From Fimbriiglobus ruber (GTDB lineage Bacteria > Planctomycetota > Planctomycetia > Gemmatales > Gemmataceae), in NCBI RefSeq assembly GCF_002197845.1, contig NZ_NIDE01000014.1:1550001-1614000 (forward strand): DNA of 64,000 nucleotides. Direction: 5' to 3'. The number at the start of each line of letters is the position of its first letter. Within the stretch, counting starts at the first letter, position 1. The notes under the pieces are model-generated. The model ran no database searches. It saw nothing but the letters and a program-made list of their open reading frames with translations, and had not been told where the DNA came from. Shown here piece by piece: positions 26,109 to 35,376 of the stretch. Made by a program: the position numbers and the translations under genes.

Positions 26109-28405
26109 ACGAGGCAACCGGGTACAGCATCAAGAGCGGCGAGGTCACGCTGACCAACTGCGACCGGGAGCCGATCCACATCCCCGGCTGCGTCCTCCCG
26201 CACGGCGCCCTGCTCGCGCTCCGGCGGGCGGACGCCCAAATCGTCCAGGCCAGCGCCAACACCGGTTCCCTTCTCGGCGTCGAGGCGAGAGAGTTGCTGG
26301 GTCGTAGTCTGGACGCCCTGCTGGACCCGTCTCAGGTCGACTTCCTGACGAACTTCCTGCGGACCGAGCGTCTGGAACGCAGCCCGCTTTTTGCCCTGAC
26401 CGCCGCGCCCGCCGGGGGCAGCGGGTCGTTCGACGTGTCAGCCCAGACGCAGGGCGAGATCGCCATTTTGGAATGGGAGCCGTCGACGCGGGCGACAGGG
26501 CCGGCGTCCCCGGACTACTACACGCTGGTGAAGAAGACCGTCGCCCGGCTGCAAACCACCCTTTCCTTGCGGGACTACTGCCGGTCCGTGACCGAGGAGA
26601 TGCGGGGGCTGACGGGCCTGGACCGCGTGATGGTTTACCGGTTCCTGGCGGACGGCAGCGGGTGGATCTTCGCGGAAAGCAAGCGGGACGACCTCAACCC
26701 GTACCTCGACCTGCACTACCCCCCGTCCGACATCCCCAAGCCCGCCCGCGACCTGTTCTTGAAGCTCTGGCACCGCTTGGTTCCGGACGTGCGAGCCGAG
26801 CCGGCCGAGTTGGTGCCGCTCGTCAACCCGGTCACGAACGCCCCGCTCGACATGGGCCACTGCGCGCTCCGCGGGGCGTCGGTCATGTACACCGAGTACC
26901 TGCGGAACATGGGCGTGGCGGCGGCCCTGGTCCTCCCCCTGATCCGGGACGGCCGGCTCTGGGGGCTGATCGCCACCCACCACTACACGCCGAAGTACAT
27001 CCCGCACCACGTCCGGGTCGCCTGCGAATTCCTCGCCCAGGTGGTCTCCCTTCAACTGGCGGCAGCCGAGGACCGGGAGCAGCACGAGTACAAGCTCCGA
27101 ATCCGGTCAACCCACGAAGCCCTGGTGACGAAGGCGGCGTCGACCGGCACGCCGTTGAGTTCGCTCGTCACCGGCGAGCCGGGCCTGCTGGAACTGATCG
27201 ACGCGGGCGGCGTGGCCCTCCTTCAAAACGGCGAGGTCTGGGTGGCAGGCCGGACGCCCGCGGCCGACCAGATTCGCGCCCTCGCCGGATGGGTCCGCGA
27301 GCAGAATACCGAATCCACGGGGGGGCTGCACACCCACGCCCTCCCATCCCTCTTCCCGGCGGCGGAGGCGTACAAGGACACCGCCTGCGGCCTACTGGCG
27401 GTCCCCATCTCACGGAGCCACCGCGACTTCCTCATGTGGTTCCGACCCGAACAGATCGAGACGGTCTCCTGGGCCGGCTACCCTTACGAGAAGACGGTCG
27501 AGATCGGCCCCCACGGCCCCCGGCTCACCCCGCGGAAGTCATTCGAGTTGTGGCAGGAGTCGGTCCACGGGACGGCCCCGGCATGGGCGGAGATCGAGGT
27601 CGAGGCCGCCCGCCGGTTCCGGGTGGCCGTACTGGATCTGGTCATCGGGCACGCGGAGCAACTGGCCCGGGTGAACAAGGAACTCGAAGCCACGATCGAG
27701 GAACTGGATGCGTTCGCGTACGTGGCCAGCCACGACCTCAAGGAACCGCTTCGGGGCATCCACAGCTACGCCGCGTTCCTGATCGAGGATTACGAGGGGA
27801 AGCTCGGCGAGGACGGCGAAACCAAGCTCCGGGCGATGATGCGGCTGTCGCTGCGGATGGAATCGCTGATCGAGTCGCTCCTGCACTACTCGCGGACCGG
27901 CCGCGGGGAAATGCTCGTCCGGCCCAAGGACTTGAACGTCCTACTCCGGGACGTCCGCGACACCCTCCAGGCCCGCATCCGGGAAACGGGGGCCGAGATT
28001 CGCATCCCGCGGCCGCTGCCGGCCGTTCACTGCGACCCGGTTTTGGTGGGCGAGGTCTACGCCAACCTCGTCGGCAACGCCCTGAAATACAACGACAAGG
28101 CCGAGAAGTGGGTGGAGATCGGGTACGACGAGCGGGACGAAGAGGACGAGACCGGCCACCCGACCCGGCGGACGATTTTTTACGTGCGGGACAACGGGAT
28201 CGGCATCCAGCAGCGGCACCACGACTCGGTGTTCCGCATCTTTAAGCGGCTCCACGCCCGCGACAAGTTCGGCGGCGGCACCGGGGCCGGCCTGACGATC
28301 GTGAAGAAGATCGTCGAGCGGCACGGCGGCCGGATCTGGATCGAGTCCACGGAAGGCGAGGGAACGACATTTTATTTTACGCTGGGCGAATCGCCGCCTA
28401 CTTGA
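26105..28405 (+). CDS. bphP: Bacteriophytochrome histidine kinase
   Basis: 766-aa red/far-red photoreceptor with PAS-GAF-PHY-HisKA-HATPase layout. Cys19 in TNCDREPIHIPG is at the position of the biliverdin-binding Cys of bacteriophytochromes. The GAF domain has PPSDIP (206-211), EYLRNMGV and RLWGLIATHH. The PHY tongue has PRKSF (476-480). The phosphorylated His is His543 (YVASHDLKEPLRGIH), and the ATPase ends GGGTGAGLTIVKKIVERHGG. The usual GAF His before EYLRNMG appears to be Tyr262. The GTG start at 26105 overlaps the heme oxygenase stop. The response regulator follows 16 bp downstream. Confidence 0.95.
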   Translation: MNEATGYSIKSGEVTLTNCDREPIHIPGCVLPHGALLALRRADAQIVQASANTGSLLGVEARELLGRSLDALLDPSQVDFLTNFLRTERLERSPLFALTAAPAGGSGSFDVSAQTQGEIAILEWEPSTRATGPASPDYYTLVKKTVARLQTTLSLRDYCRSVTEEMRGLTGLDRVMVYRFLADGSGWIFAESKRDDLNPYLDLHYPPSDIPKPARDLFLKLWHRLVPDVRAEPAELVPLVNPVTNAPLDMGHCALRGASVMYTEYLRNMGVAAALVLPLIRDGRLWGLIATHHYTPKYIPHHVRVACEFLAQVVSLQLAAAEDREQHEYKLRIRSTHEALVTKAASTGTPLSSLVTGEPGLLELIDAGGVALLQNGEVWVAGRTPAADQIRALAGWVREQNTESTGGLHTHALPSLFPAAEAYKDTACGLLAVPISRSHRDFLMWFRPEQIETVSWAGYPYEKTVEIGPHGPRLTPRKSFELWQESVHGTAPAWAEIEVEAARRFRVAVLDLVIGHAEQLARVNKELEATIEELDAFAYVASHDLKEPLRGIHSYAAFLIEDYEGKLGEDGETKLRAMMRLSLRMESLIESLLHYSRTGRGEMLVRPKDLNVLLRDVRDTLQARIRETGAEIRIPRPLPAVHCDPVLVGEVYANLVGNALKYNDKAEKWVEIGYDERDEEDETGHPTRRTIFYVRDNGIGIQQRHHDSVFRIFKRLHARDKFGGGTGAGLTIVKKIVERHGGRIWIESTEGEGTTFYFTLGESPPT

Positions 28406-28421
28406 CCACGGGGGACTATCC

Positions 28422-28868
28422 ATGACCCGCTCCGTCCTACTGGTCGAAGACAGCGACGCGGACAGCGAGGCGACGATTCGCGCGCTGGGCAAGTGCGCGA
28501 CCCCGCCGGCCGTCCACCGGTGCGCGGACGGCGACGAAGCGCTAGCCTACCTCCGCCAGCGGGCGGGCGCGGCCGAAGACGGCGGCCACCCGTCCGTCGT
28601 CCTCCTCGACCTGAACATGCCCGGGACGGACGGCCGCGACGTACTGGAGCAGATCAAGGCGGACGACCAGTTGAAGCACATCCCGGTCGTCATCATGACG
28701 ACCTCCGCGGACCGCACCGACGTGACCTTCTGCTACCGGCACGGGGCGAGCGGGTTCATGACCAAGCCGCTCGACCTGGAGCAGTTCGCCGCCGCGGTCC
28801 GCGACTTCCACGCGTACTGGTTCCGCGCCGTGGTCCTGCCCGACGCGGGCGGCCGCGAAGGCTGCTGA
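28422..28868 (+). CDS. Rcp1-like single-domain response regulator
   Basis: 148-aa CheY-like receiver with no output domain. Phospho-acceptor Asp63 is in VVLLDLNMPGTDGRD; acidic pocket residues are VEDSDAD; the conserved Thr is in VVIMTTSAD and Lys in GFMTKPLDLEQF. The form with LNMPGTDGR and a C-terminal FW-containing helix is that of Rcp1, the partner of cyanobacterial Cph1. It lies 16 bp after the phytochrome gene, so it is the likely phosphotransfer target. Downstream effector unknown. Confidence 0.92.
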   Translation: MTRSVLLVEDSDADSEATIRALGKCATPPAVHRCADGDEALAYLRQRAGAAEDGGHPSVVLLDLNMPGTDGRDVLEQIKADDQLKHIPVVIMTTSADRTDVTFCYRHGASGFMTKPLDLEQFAAAVRDFHAYWFRAVVLPDAGGREGC

Positions 28869-29204
28869 CGCGGGAACTGATGGGCGATCTTTTGCAACGA
28901 GTGCGATGTCGAATTTCTGAGGCGAACCGACATCATTGCGCCCATATCGAAGTTGTTCCGACTCCGGCCGACCTCGGCGCAGTCGGCTAGATACCTCCTG
29001 GCAAAGGCGGAAGTGATGCTGTCGCTTTGAGATACTCCACGCGGGCAAGAATGAGCCCTTGTAGACAGGTTAGTCTATCCCATCCGTTTCCGGGTACTGC
29101 ACAGAACTTGGGCGATGGTCCAAGCGAAGCGAGGACCGTTGCTCCGTGGTTCACCGCCGGGTAGCATCAAATTGCTATCCATCCGTCCGCAAGTGGGAGA
29201 GGCG
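28869..29204. other. Intergenic region, no gene supported
   Basis: 336 bp between the phytochrome operon and the LRR protein gene. Nothing recognisable: no convincing terminator, RNA gene or repeat seen. Confidence 0.4.
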
Positions 29205-30674
29205 ATGTTAAGGACTCTGGCGTTCGCTCTGGCTGTGTCGGGGCTCTGTCTGTGTTCGCCCCTCCGGGCCGACGACGCCGAGGACAAGGCTGTCGCGTTC
29301 GTGAAGAAACTCGGCGGGAAGGTCACCCGCGACGAGTACGCACCTGGGAAACCGGTCACCGCCGTCAATCTGAGGTACACGGCGGTGACGGACGCGGGGC
29401 TGAAGGAGCTGACCGCGCTCACGAACCTCACAACGCTCGATCTGTCCTTGACGAACGTGACGAGCCCAGGGGTGGCGCGACTGGCCGCACTCAAACGCCT
29501 CACTACGCTCGACCTGTCGCACACGCCGGTGGCAGACATGGGGCTGAAGGAGTTAGCCGCCCTCAAGACTCTCACCTCGCTCAACCTGAACGGGACGAAG
29601 GTGTCGGACGCGGATCTGAAGGACTTGGCCGCGATTCCGAACCTCACGACGCTCAACCTGGACGGCATGATAGTGGCGGGTCTGGGGGGACTGAAGGATC
29701 TGGCCGCATTCAAGAACCTCACCTCGCTCAAACTGAGCCAAACGGGCATGACGGATACGGAGATCAAGGTGCTGACCGCCCTCCCGAATCTCGTGACCCT
29801 CGACCTGAGTCGCGCGAAGCTAACGGACGCGGGGATCAAAGAGCTGACCGCACTCAAACAGCTCACTTGGCTAAATCTGGACGGCACGAAGATGACGGAT
29901 GCGGGCCTGAAGGAACTGGCCCCGCTCAAACAGCTCACTTGGTTAAATCTGGACGGCACAGAGGTGACGGATGCGGGTCTGAAGGACTTGGCCGCACTCA
30001 AGAACCTCACCAAACTCAATCTCTCTTACACGCCGGTAACGGGCGCAGGTTTGAAGGATCTGGCCCCACTCCAGAAGCTCACCGAACTCAATCTCTCTTC
30101 CACGCCGGTGACGGATGCGGGCCTGAAGGAGCTGGCCCCGCTCAAACATCTCACCACACTCAATCTGTGGGGTACGAAGGTGACGGACGCGGTCCTAAAG
30201 GAACTGGCCCCGCTCCAGAACCTCACCACACTCGACCTAGGCAATACGAAGGTGACGGGCGCGGAACTCAAGGAACTGGCGGCATTCAAGAACCTCTCTA
30301 CACTCAACCTAAGCCAGGCGCAAGTAGCGGACGCGGGTCTGAAGGGACTGGCCACACTACCGAACCTCACTGCACTCGACCTGCAGCTCACGAAGGTGAC
30401 GGACGCGGGCCTGAAGGAACTGGCCCTACTCCAGAATCTCACCACACTCGACCTGACTCAGACGCAGGTGACGGACGCAGGCCTGAAGGAACTGGCGGCA
30501 CTCCAGAATCTCACCAAACTCGACCTGACCCAGACGCAGGTGACGGACGCAGGCCTGAAGGAACTGGCGGCACTCCAGAATCTCACCAAACTCAACCTGT
30601 TCTCCACGGAAGTAACGGACGCGGGGGTGAAGGAACTCCGGCAGGCACTCCCGAAGTGCCTGATTCGGAATTAA
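29205..30674 (+). CDS. Exported leucine-rich-repeat protein
   Basis: 489-aa protein with a signal peptide (LRTLAFALAVSGLCLCSPLRA). About 18 LRRs of 24 residues follow, with the consensus KVTDAGLKELAALKNLTTLD and little else. The repeats are encoded by 72-bp units, the last ones almost identical (for example 30470-30541 and the next copy). No kinase or anchor. The ATG at 29205 directly precedes the signal peptide, with GGGAGAGG upstream. It resembles the LRR protein at 53838 and the C-terminal part of the kinase at 10028. Probably a protein-protein interaction scaffold in the periplasm; partner unknown. Confidence 0.87.
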   Translation: MLRTLAFALAVSGLCLCSPLRADDAEDKAVAFVKKLGGKVTRDEYAPGKPVTAVNLRYTAVTDAGLKELTALTNLTTLDLSLTNVTSPGVARLAALKRLTTLDLSHTPVADMGLKELAALKTLTSLNLNGTKVSDADLKDLAAIPNLTTLNLDGMIVAGLGGLKDLAAFKNLTSLKLSQTGMTDTEIKVLTALPNLVTLDLSRAKLTDAGIKELTALKQLTWLNLDGTKMTDAGLKELAPLKQLTWLNLDGTEVTDAGLKDLAALKNLTKLNLSYTPVTGAGLKDLAPLQKLTELNLSSTPVTDAGLKELAPLKHLTTLNLWGTKVTDAVLKELAPLQNLTTLDLGNTKVTGAELKELAAFKNLSTLNLSQAQVADAGLKGLATLPNLTALDLQLTKVTDAGLKELALLQNLTTLDLTQTQVTDAGLKELAALQNLTKLDLTQTQVTDAGLKELAALQNLTKLNLFSTEVTDAGVKELRQALPKCLIRN

Positions 30675-30757
30675 CCAAGGGGCTTCAACGAGTCGTTACC
30701 GAGGCGTCGGCCAGTACGCTATGAATTACCGCCCCGATTCTCAGTGGGGGCCGACCC

Positions 30758-31218
30758 GTGACGCGTATCCGTCTCACCCCAGCGGAACACCTGGACCTTC
30801 TCGACCACCACCGCCGCTCCGCCGACCCCGCTGTCGGGTACCGTGCCCATATCCTACTGCTCCTGGCAGACGGGAACCCGTGGGCGACCATCGGTGCGTC
30901 CTGTTCTGCTCGACCATCACCATCAGCCGGTGGCAGCGGCGGTTCGAGAAGGATGGTGCGGACGCCGTATTCGGCCGACCTCGGGGACGGCTGAAATCGG
31001 GCCTTCACATCTGAGCCACGCTGGTCGTGCGGTGGGTGCATACCCTCTCGCCCACTCACTTCGGATTCGCTCGCAGTCGGTGGAGTTGCGAGGCGGCAGC
31101 CATCGTGCTGCGAGAGGACTACCGGGTGACCGTGGGGCGGGAGACCGTACGCCTGTGGCTCCGGGAAGCCGACCTGGCCGTATTGCGGGCTTTGGGCGAT
31201 CCTCGCGCGGCCGAGTGA
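30758..31218 (+). pseudogene. IS630-family transposase remnant
   Basis: Broken gene in at least three frames. The first piece (from a GTG at 30758) is RIRLTPAEHLDLLDHHRRS and AVGYRAHILLLLADGNPWATI. The second (near 30895-31014) is STITISRWQRRFEKDGADAV and then a stop. The third (31027-31218) is the helix-turn-helix-like VTVGRETVRLWLREADLAV. These match the N-terminal HTH part of IS630/winged-helix transposases. The catalytic DDE half is absent, so it is a relic. Confidence 0.65.
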
Positions 31219-31264
31219 AGTACCAGCCGCGCAGCCAATCCACTTCGCTCGTCCCACAACGACC

Positions 31265-31294
31265 GCGAGCCGCGGGGAAGGCCCCGCGGCTCGC
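31265..31294. terminator. GC-rich hairpin, 13-bp stem
   Basis: Perfect 13-bp arms (31265-31277 and 31282-31294) around the loop AAGG. It lies between the IS630 remnant and the 3' end of the DUF1501-like fragment. It could terminate transcription but lacks a clear T run. Confidence 0.55.
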
Positions 31295-31316
31295 ACGTTT
31301 GTGCCTACTCTCCAAC

Positions 31317-31706
31317 TCACAAAAACAGTTCGGCGACCGGCGTGCCGTTGTCGACCAGCTTCATCGGCCGCTGGAGCGGGGTCATCACTTCCTTGTTTGG
31401 GTTGATGCCCAGGGCGTGGCCGATTGAGGCGTGCAGGTCGCTCACCTTGACCGGCCGGTCCTTCGGGCCGAACCCGCGCTGGAGGACGTCCAGCCGCTTG
31501 TTGCCACGGGTCTCGCCGATCGACGCCGGGAACGCCAGGTACGGGTCCTTCTCGCCCGGGCGGCCGACGAAGTAGGCTTCACACCGCTGGCCCAGGTAGC
31601 CGGCCTTCGGGGCCAGACCGTCGTCCCAGTTGTACTCGGCGATCCACGCATGGGTGCGGACCGCATCCCTCGCCGGCTCCCACGCCGTTTGAAGTGTGCT
31701 ACGCGA
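31317..31706 (-). pseudogene. DUF1501-like C-terminal fragment
   Basis: 130-codon open frame without a usable start, bounded by a TGA at 31707-31709 and ending in a TGA at 31317. The translation contains AWIAEYNWDDGLAPKAGYLG, AYFVGRPGEKDPYLAFPASI, SDLHASIGHALGINPNKEVM and a final KLVDNGTPVAELFL. The last block is like the C-terminus of a DUF1501 clade different from the intact gene directly upstream. It is probably what remains of a second, internally deleted DUF1501 gene. Assignment of the first half is uncertain. Confidence 0.45.
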
Positions 31707-33105
31707 TCACGCTCTTCACCACCTGCCCGGCCACGTCGGTCAGGCGGAAGTCGCGGCCCTGGAAGCGGTACGTCAGCTTCAGGTGGTCGATGCCGAGGAG
31801 GTGGAGCAGGGTCGCGTGCAGGTCGTTGACGTGGACCTTGTTTTCGACGGCGTTGTAGCCAAACTCGTCGGTCGCCCCGTAGGACATGCCGCCCTTGATG
31901 CCGCCGCCCGCGAGCCAGATGCTGAACCCGGCCAGGTGGTGGTCGCGGCCGTTGCCCTGAGCCATCGGCGTGCGGCCGAACTCGGTGCCGCACACGACCA
32001 GCGTGTCCTTGAGCATGTCTCGCTGGCGGAGGTCGGCGAGTAGCGCGGCCGCCCCGCGGTCGACCTCGGCAGCCGTGCCGGCGCTGTGGTCCTTCACCGC
32101 GCCGTGGTGGTCCCAGTCGCGGTGGTAAAGCTGGATGAACCGGACGCCCCGCTCGGCCAACCGCCGCGCGAGCAGACAGTTGCCGGCGAACGAGCCGTCC
32201 ACCTTCGAGGTGCCGTACAGGTCGAGGACGGACTTCGGCTCCTTGCCGAAGTCGAGTAACTCCGGCGCGCTCGTCTGCATTCGGAACGCCAACTCGTACT
32301 GCTGAATCCGCGTCGCGATTTCCGGGTCGTCGACCGCCTCGTTTTCGAGCCGGTTGAGTTTGTTCACCGCGTCGACCACGTCGCGCTGGCGGCCGGCGGT
32401 GACGCCCGCGGGGTTCGAGAGGTACAGGACCGGGTCACCCTTGCTGCGGAACTCGACGCCCTGAAACTTGCTCTCCAGAAACCCCGAATGCCACTGGCGG
32501 GCCGCGATCGGCTGCGCCTGCCCGAACCGGCCGGTACTCACCATCACGACGAAGCCCGGCAGGCTCTCCGTCTCGGCCCCGAGTCCGTACAGGAGCCACG
32601 ACCCGGCCGACGGGCGGCCCGGGATCATCGAGCCCGTGTTCATCAGCGTGTGGGCCGGGTCGTGGTTGATCGCGTCCGTGTGCATGCCGCGGATGACGCA
32701 CATGTCGTCGGCCGCCAGTTTGCCCAGTTGCGGCCAGATTTCGCTGAATTCCAGCCCGGACTTGCCCCACTTCTTGAACGCGTGCTGCGGGGCGAAACAG
32801 TTCAGCTTGGCCCCCTGAAGCTGGGCGATTTGCTGGCCCTTCGTGAACGACTCCGGCATCGGCTTGCCGTGCATCTCCGCGAGCTTCGGCTTGGGGTCCC
32901 ACGTCTCCAGGTGGCTCATCCCCCCGGCCATGTACAGCCAGATCACCCGCTTGGCCTTCGGCGGGTGGTGCAGCGCGGTGATCGCCCCGCGGGCGCCGAG
33001 CGCGGAATTGCGGGCGAGCAGCGAGGCGAGCGCGACCGAGCCGAGCCCGCGGGCCGAGTGACCGAGTAACGCGCGGCGGGTGAAGTGCTGGTGCCGGGAA
33101 GTCAT
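31699..33105 (-). CDS. DUF1501 family exported protein
   Basis: 468-aa member of a planctomycete-expanded family with an alkaline-phosphatase/sulfatase-like fold. A Tat-like N-terminus (TRRALLGHSARGLGSVALAS) suggests export of a folded, metal-containing protein. Conserved blocks are YMAGGMSHLETWDPKPKL, GVRFIQLYHRDWDHHGAV, TLVVCGTEFGRTPMAQ and the C-terminal HLLGIDHLKLTYRFQGRDF. These genes usually pair with DUF1549/DUF1553 cytochrome-like genes, none of which is adjacent here. The ATG at 33105 is used; a GTG 24 bases upstream is possible. Function unknown. Confidence 0.85.
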   Translation of the reverse strand: MTSRHQHFTRRALLGHSARGLGSVALASLLARNSALGARGAITALHHPPKAKRVIWLYMAGGMSHLETWDPKPKLAEMHGKPMPESFTKGQQIAQLQGAKLNCFAPQHAFKKWGKSGLEFSEIWPQLGKLAADDMCVIRGMHTDAINHDPAHTLMNTGSMIPGRPSAGSWLLYGLGAETESLPGFVVMVSTGRFGQAQPIAARQWHSGFLESKFQGVEFRSKGDPVLYLSNPAGVTAGRQRDVVDAVNKLNRLENEAVDDPEIATRIQQYELAFRMQTSAPELLDFGKEPKSVLDLYGTSKVDGSFAGNCLLARRLAERGVRFIQLYHRDWDHHGAVKDHSAGTAAEVDRGAAALLADLRQRDMLKDTLVVCGTEFGRTPMAQGNGRDHHLAGFSIWLAGGGIKGGMSYGATDEFGYNAVENKVHVNDLHATLLHLLGIDHLKLTYRFQGRDFRLTDVAGQVVKSVIA

Positions 33106-33342
33106 CGGGAGGTTCTCGTCGAAGCGCACGGGGGAGGTCGGAGCCGGAAGACGGCCAAGGCGGATTATTTAGGAGCGTACCAGAAAGGGGAGCGAGAGTC
33201 CAAAGCGTCGCGGGAAAGAATTCGGCCATTTGCCGCAAAAATTTCCCGTTTGCTATTGCAAACGCCCCCACGGCTCGGGCATAGTCCCGCGCGCACCGCT
33301 CTGGGGGGAGCGGGCTCGAGACACGTTCACAGGAGTTCTGAC

Positions 33343-33858
33343 ATGAACCGCGCCGCCTTACTCGTGGTTGCGATCCTCGTGGGCTGTGACTCGGTCCCGA
33401 AAACGCGAACGACGGCCACCACCACGACCCCGGAGCCGCCGCCCGTACAAGCCACGGTTCGTGAGTTGACCAAGAACGACATCGAAGACCTCACCCGCGA
33501 GTTCCAGAAAGACGCACCCATGGCGAAAATCCGCTTCGCGACACAGCGGTGGCGGTTCCAGGGACACGTGAAATGGACGAGTGACGACGGGCACATCGGG
33601 GTTTCGATCGAGGATCTGGGGGACGTGACGTTGAATTTGCGGCGCCCGGCGACCGCGAAACAACTCGAGAAAGAGAAGTGGTATCCGTTCGAGGCGACGA
33701 TCGTCGGTTTCGACCGCTCGACGCCGGGGGGGATTTCGATCGTCGATACGGACCTGGCCGGGCCGGCTGTTAACGGGCCGACTGATTTCGGAACCCGGAG
33801 CCTCCATCAGAAAGGCCCGCAGTCGGGCGGATCCCGGAACGGCCCGACTGGCAACTAG
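33343..33858 (+). CDS. Small hypothetical lipoprotein
   Basis: 171-aa protein with a lipoprotein signal peptide (RAALLVVAILVGC; lipid Cys at residue 15). A Thr/Pro-rich linker precedes a compact domain of about 100 residues (RFATQRWRFQGHVKWTSDDG, DLGDVTLNLRRP) with alternating beta-like strands. AGGAG lies 7 bases upstream of the ATG at 33343. It is transcribed away from the DUF1501 gene and converges on the HtrA gene. No family recognised. Confidence 0.72.
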   Translation: MNRAALLVVAILVGCDSVPKTRTTATTTTPEPPPVQATVRELTKNDIEDLTREFQKDAPMAKIRFATQRWRFQGHVKWTSDDGHIGVSIEDLGDVTLNLRRPATAKQLEKEKWYPFEATIVGFDRSTPGGISIVDTDLAGPAVNGPTDFGTRSLHQKGPQSGGSRNGPTGN

Positions 33859-33885
33859 TAGTTTTCCCGTACGACGAAATGCAAT

Positions 33886-33912
33886 GCCGCGGGGTGACGG
33901 CCACCCCGCGGC
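33886..33912. terminator. Bidirectional terminator-like hairpin
   Basis: 11-bp perfect stem (33886-33896 with 33902-33912; GCCGCGGGGTG and its complement) with a 5-base loop. It sits between the converging lipoprotein and HtrA genes, the expected place for a shared terminator. Confidence 0.65.
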
Positions 33913-33939
33913 ACAGTTTGTAACGTAGCGTGCGCCGTA

Positions 33940-35376
33940 CTATTCCGCGGTCACCAGCAGTGCGTTTTGAATCCGGCCGTCGCGGACGAAGTAGGTTTTC
34001 ACCGGGTTGAAGGTCGCCAGGTCTTTGTGGTTGAGTACGAACAGCACGTTGTCCAGATTGATCGATTCCCAGAGGTGCAATCCGATCAACACGTCGCCCT
34101 TCTGAAGGCCGGCTCGGGCCGCAGCCGACCCGGGGGAGACGTCCTGAACGGCTAACCCGCCCCGTAACTGGCGGTCGACGCGGGCGACCGAATCCGCACC
34201 GACGGGCAGGAGCCGCATCCCCGTCCGCCGCCACACGGTGTCGGCGGTCGTCGTCACGGAAGTCGTCACCCCGACGGGTTGGAGCGAGAGCGTCACGTCC
34301 GTCGCCTCGGCTTCGCCGGCCCGCCGTATCTTGACCGGTATCGACTTGATCGACCGGTCGAACAGGGCGCGTTCGAGGTCGAGCGACGTGGCCACCTGAA
34401 CGTCGCCCACTCTTTCGATCACGTCGCCGGCGTGGAGTCCGGCCTCGGCCGCGGGCGAGCCCACTTCCACCCGCTGGATGGCGACCCAGCGGTGCAGTAC
34501 GGCGTCTTCGGTTTCCCGTTCGTACTTGTCGGCGACGACGAGCCCGTGGTGAACGCCCAGCCGCCGGCGGACGCTGAGCATGTCCGCGGCCTTCGCGATC
34601 ATCGTGTCGACCGGGATGGCGAACGCGATGTTCTGGGCCCCGGCCCGGATCGCCACGTTCACCCCCACCACCTCACCCAGGCGGTTGAAGAGCGGGCCGC
34701 CGCTGTTGCCGGGGTTGATCGGGGTCTGGGTCTGGATCAGCGACTTGTACGAGATTTCCTTGTTCAGCGTCACGTCCCGTTTCATGGCGGAGACGTGGCC
34801 GACGGTGACGGTGTGCTCGTACCCGTAAGCGTTGCCGATGGCGATCACCCGCTCCGCCAGCATGAGATCAGTCGCGGTGCCGAGGGGGACGGTCGGGAGC
34901 GGCCGGGGAGGATCGATTTTGATGACGGCCAGGTCCGATTCTTTATCCGTCGCGACGACCCGGGCGGGGCAGTTGGTGCCGTCCACGAGCCGCACGCGGA
35001 GGGACTGGACCTCGTCCACCACGTGGTAGTTCGTGACGATGTACCCGCGGGGGTCGAGGACGATGCCGGTCCCCATCCCGTTCACCCGCTGCGGCTGCAT
35101 CGTCGTCACGCGGAACGGGTCGTCGGCCCCAGGGTTGACCGTCCGCTCGCTATGGATGTTGACCACCGACGCCTTCACCCGCTCGACCACCGCGACCGTC
35201 TCGTCCCGCCGCAAACTCGTGCCGGTGGGGCGGTCGTCCGCCCGCGCCGCCGAGTCGTACCCGCCCGCCAGCGCGGCCGCGAAGAAGAAAATCGGGGCGG
35301 CCCTCAGGGCCGCCGCACGGACCCTCGGACGGGCCGGTCGGCGGGCGGGACCGGCGGACGAGGTGAGCTGACGCAT
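33940..35376 (-). CDS. HtrA/DegP-like serine protease with PDZ domains
   Basis: 478-aa exported protease. An N-terminal hydrophobic signal or anchor (AAPIFFFAAALAGGY) precedes a trypsin-like domain. The catalytic triad is His118 (IVTNYHVV), Asp148 (KESDLAVIKI) and Ser225 (NPGNSGGPLF). Two C-terminal PDZ modules follow (for example VGSPAAEAGLHAGDVIERVG and PGSAAARAGLQKGDVLIGLH). Envelope protein quality control is the family role. The ATG at 35376 starts the signal region. The gene is divergent from the TPR-like gene. Confidence 0.92.
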   Translation of the reverse strand: MRQLTSSAGPARRPARPRVRAAALRAAPIFFFAAALAGGYDSAARADDRPTGTSLRRDETVAVVERVKASVVNIHSERTVNPGADDPFRVTTMQPQRVNGMGTGIVLDPRGYIVTNYHVVDEVQSLRVRLVDGTNCPARVVATDKESDLAVIKIDPPRPLPTVPLGTATDLMLAERVIAIGNAYGYEHTVTVGHVSAMKRDVTLNKEISYKSLIQTQTPINPGNSGGPLFNRLGEVVGVNVAIRAGAQNIAFAIPVDTMIAKAADMLSVRRRLGVHHGLVVADKYERETEDAVLHRWVAIQRVEVGSPAAEAGLHAGDVIERVGDVQVATSLDLERALFDRSIKSIPVKIRRAGEAEATDVTLSLQPVGVTTSVTTTADTVWRRTGMRLLPVGADSVARVDRQLRGGLAVQDVSPGSAAARAGLQKGDVLIGLHLWESINLDNVLFVLNHKDLATFNPVKTYFVRDGRIQNALLVTAE

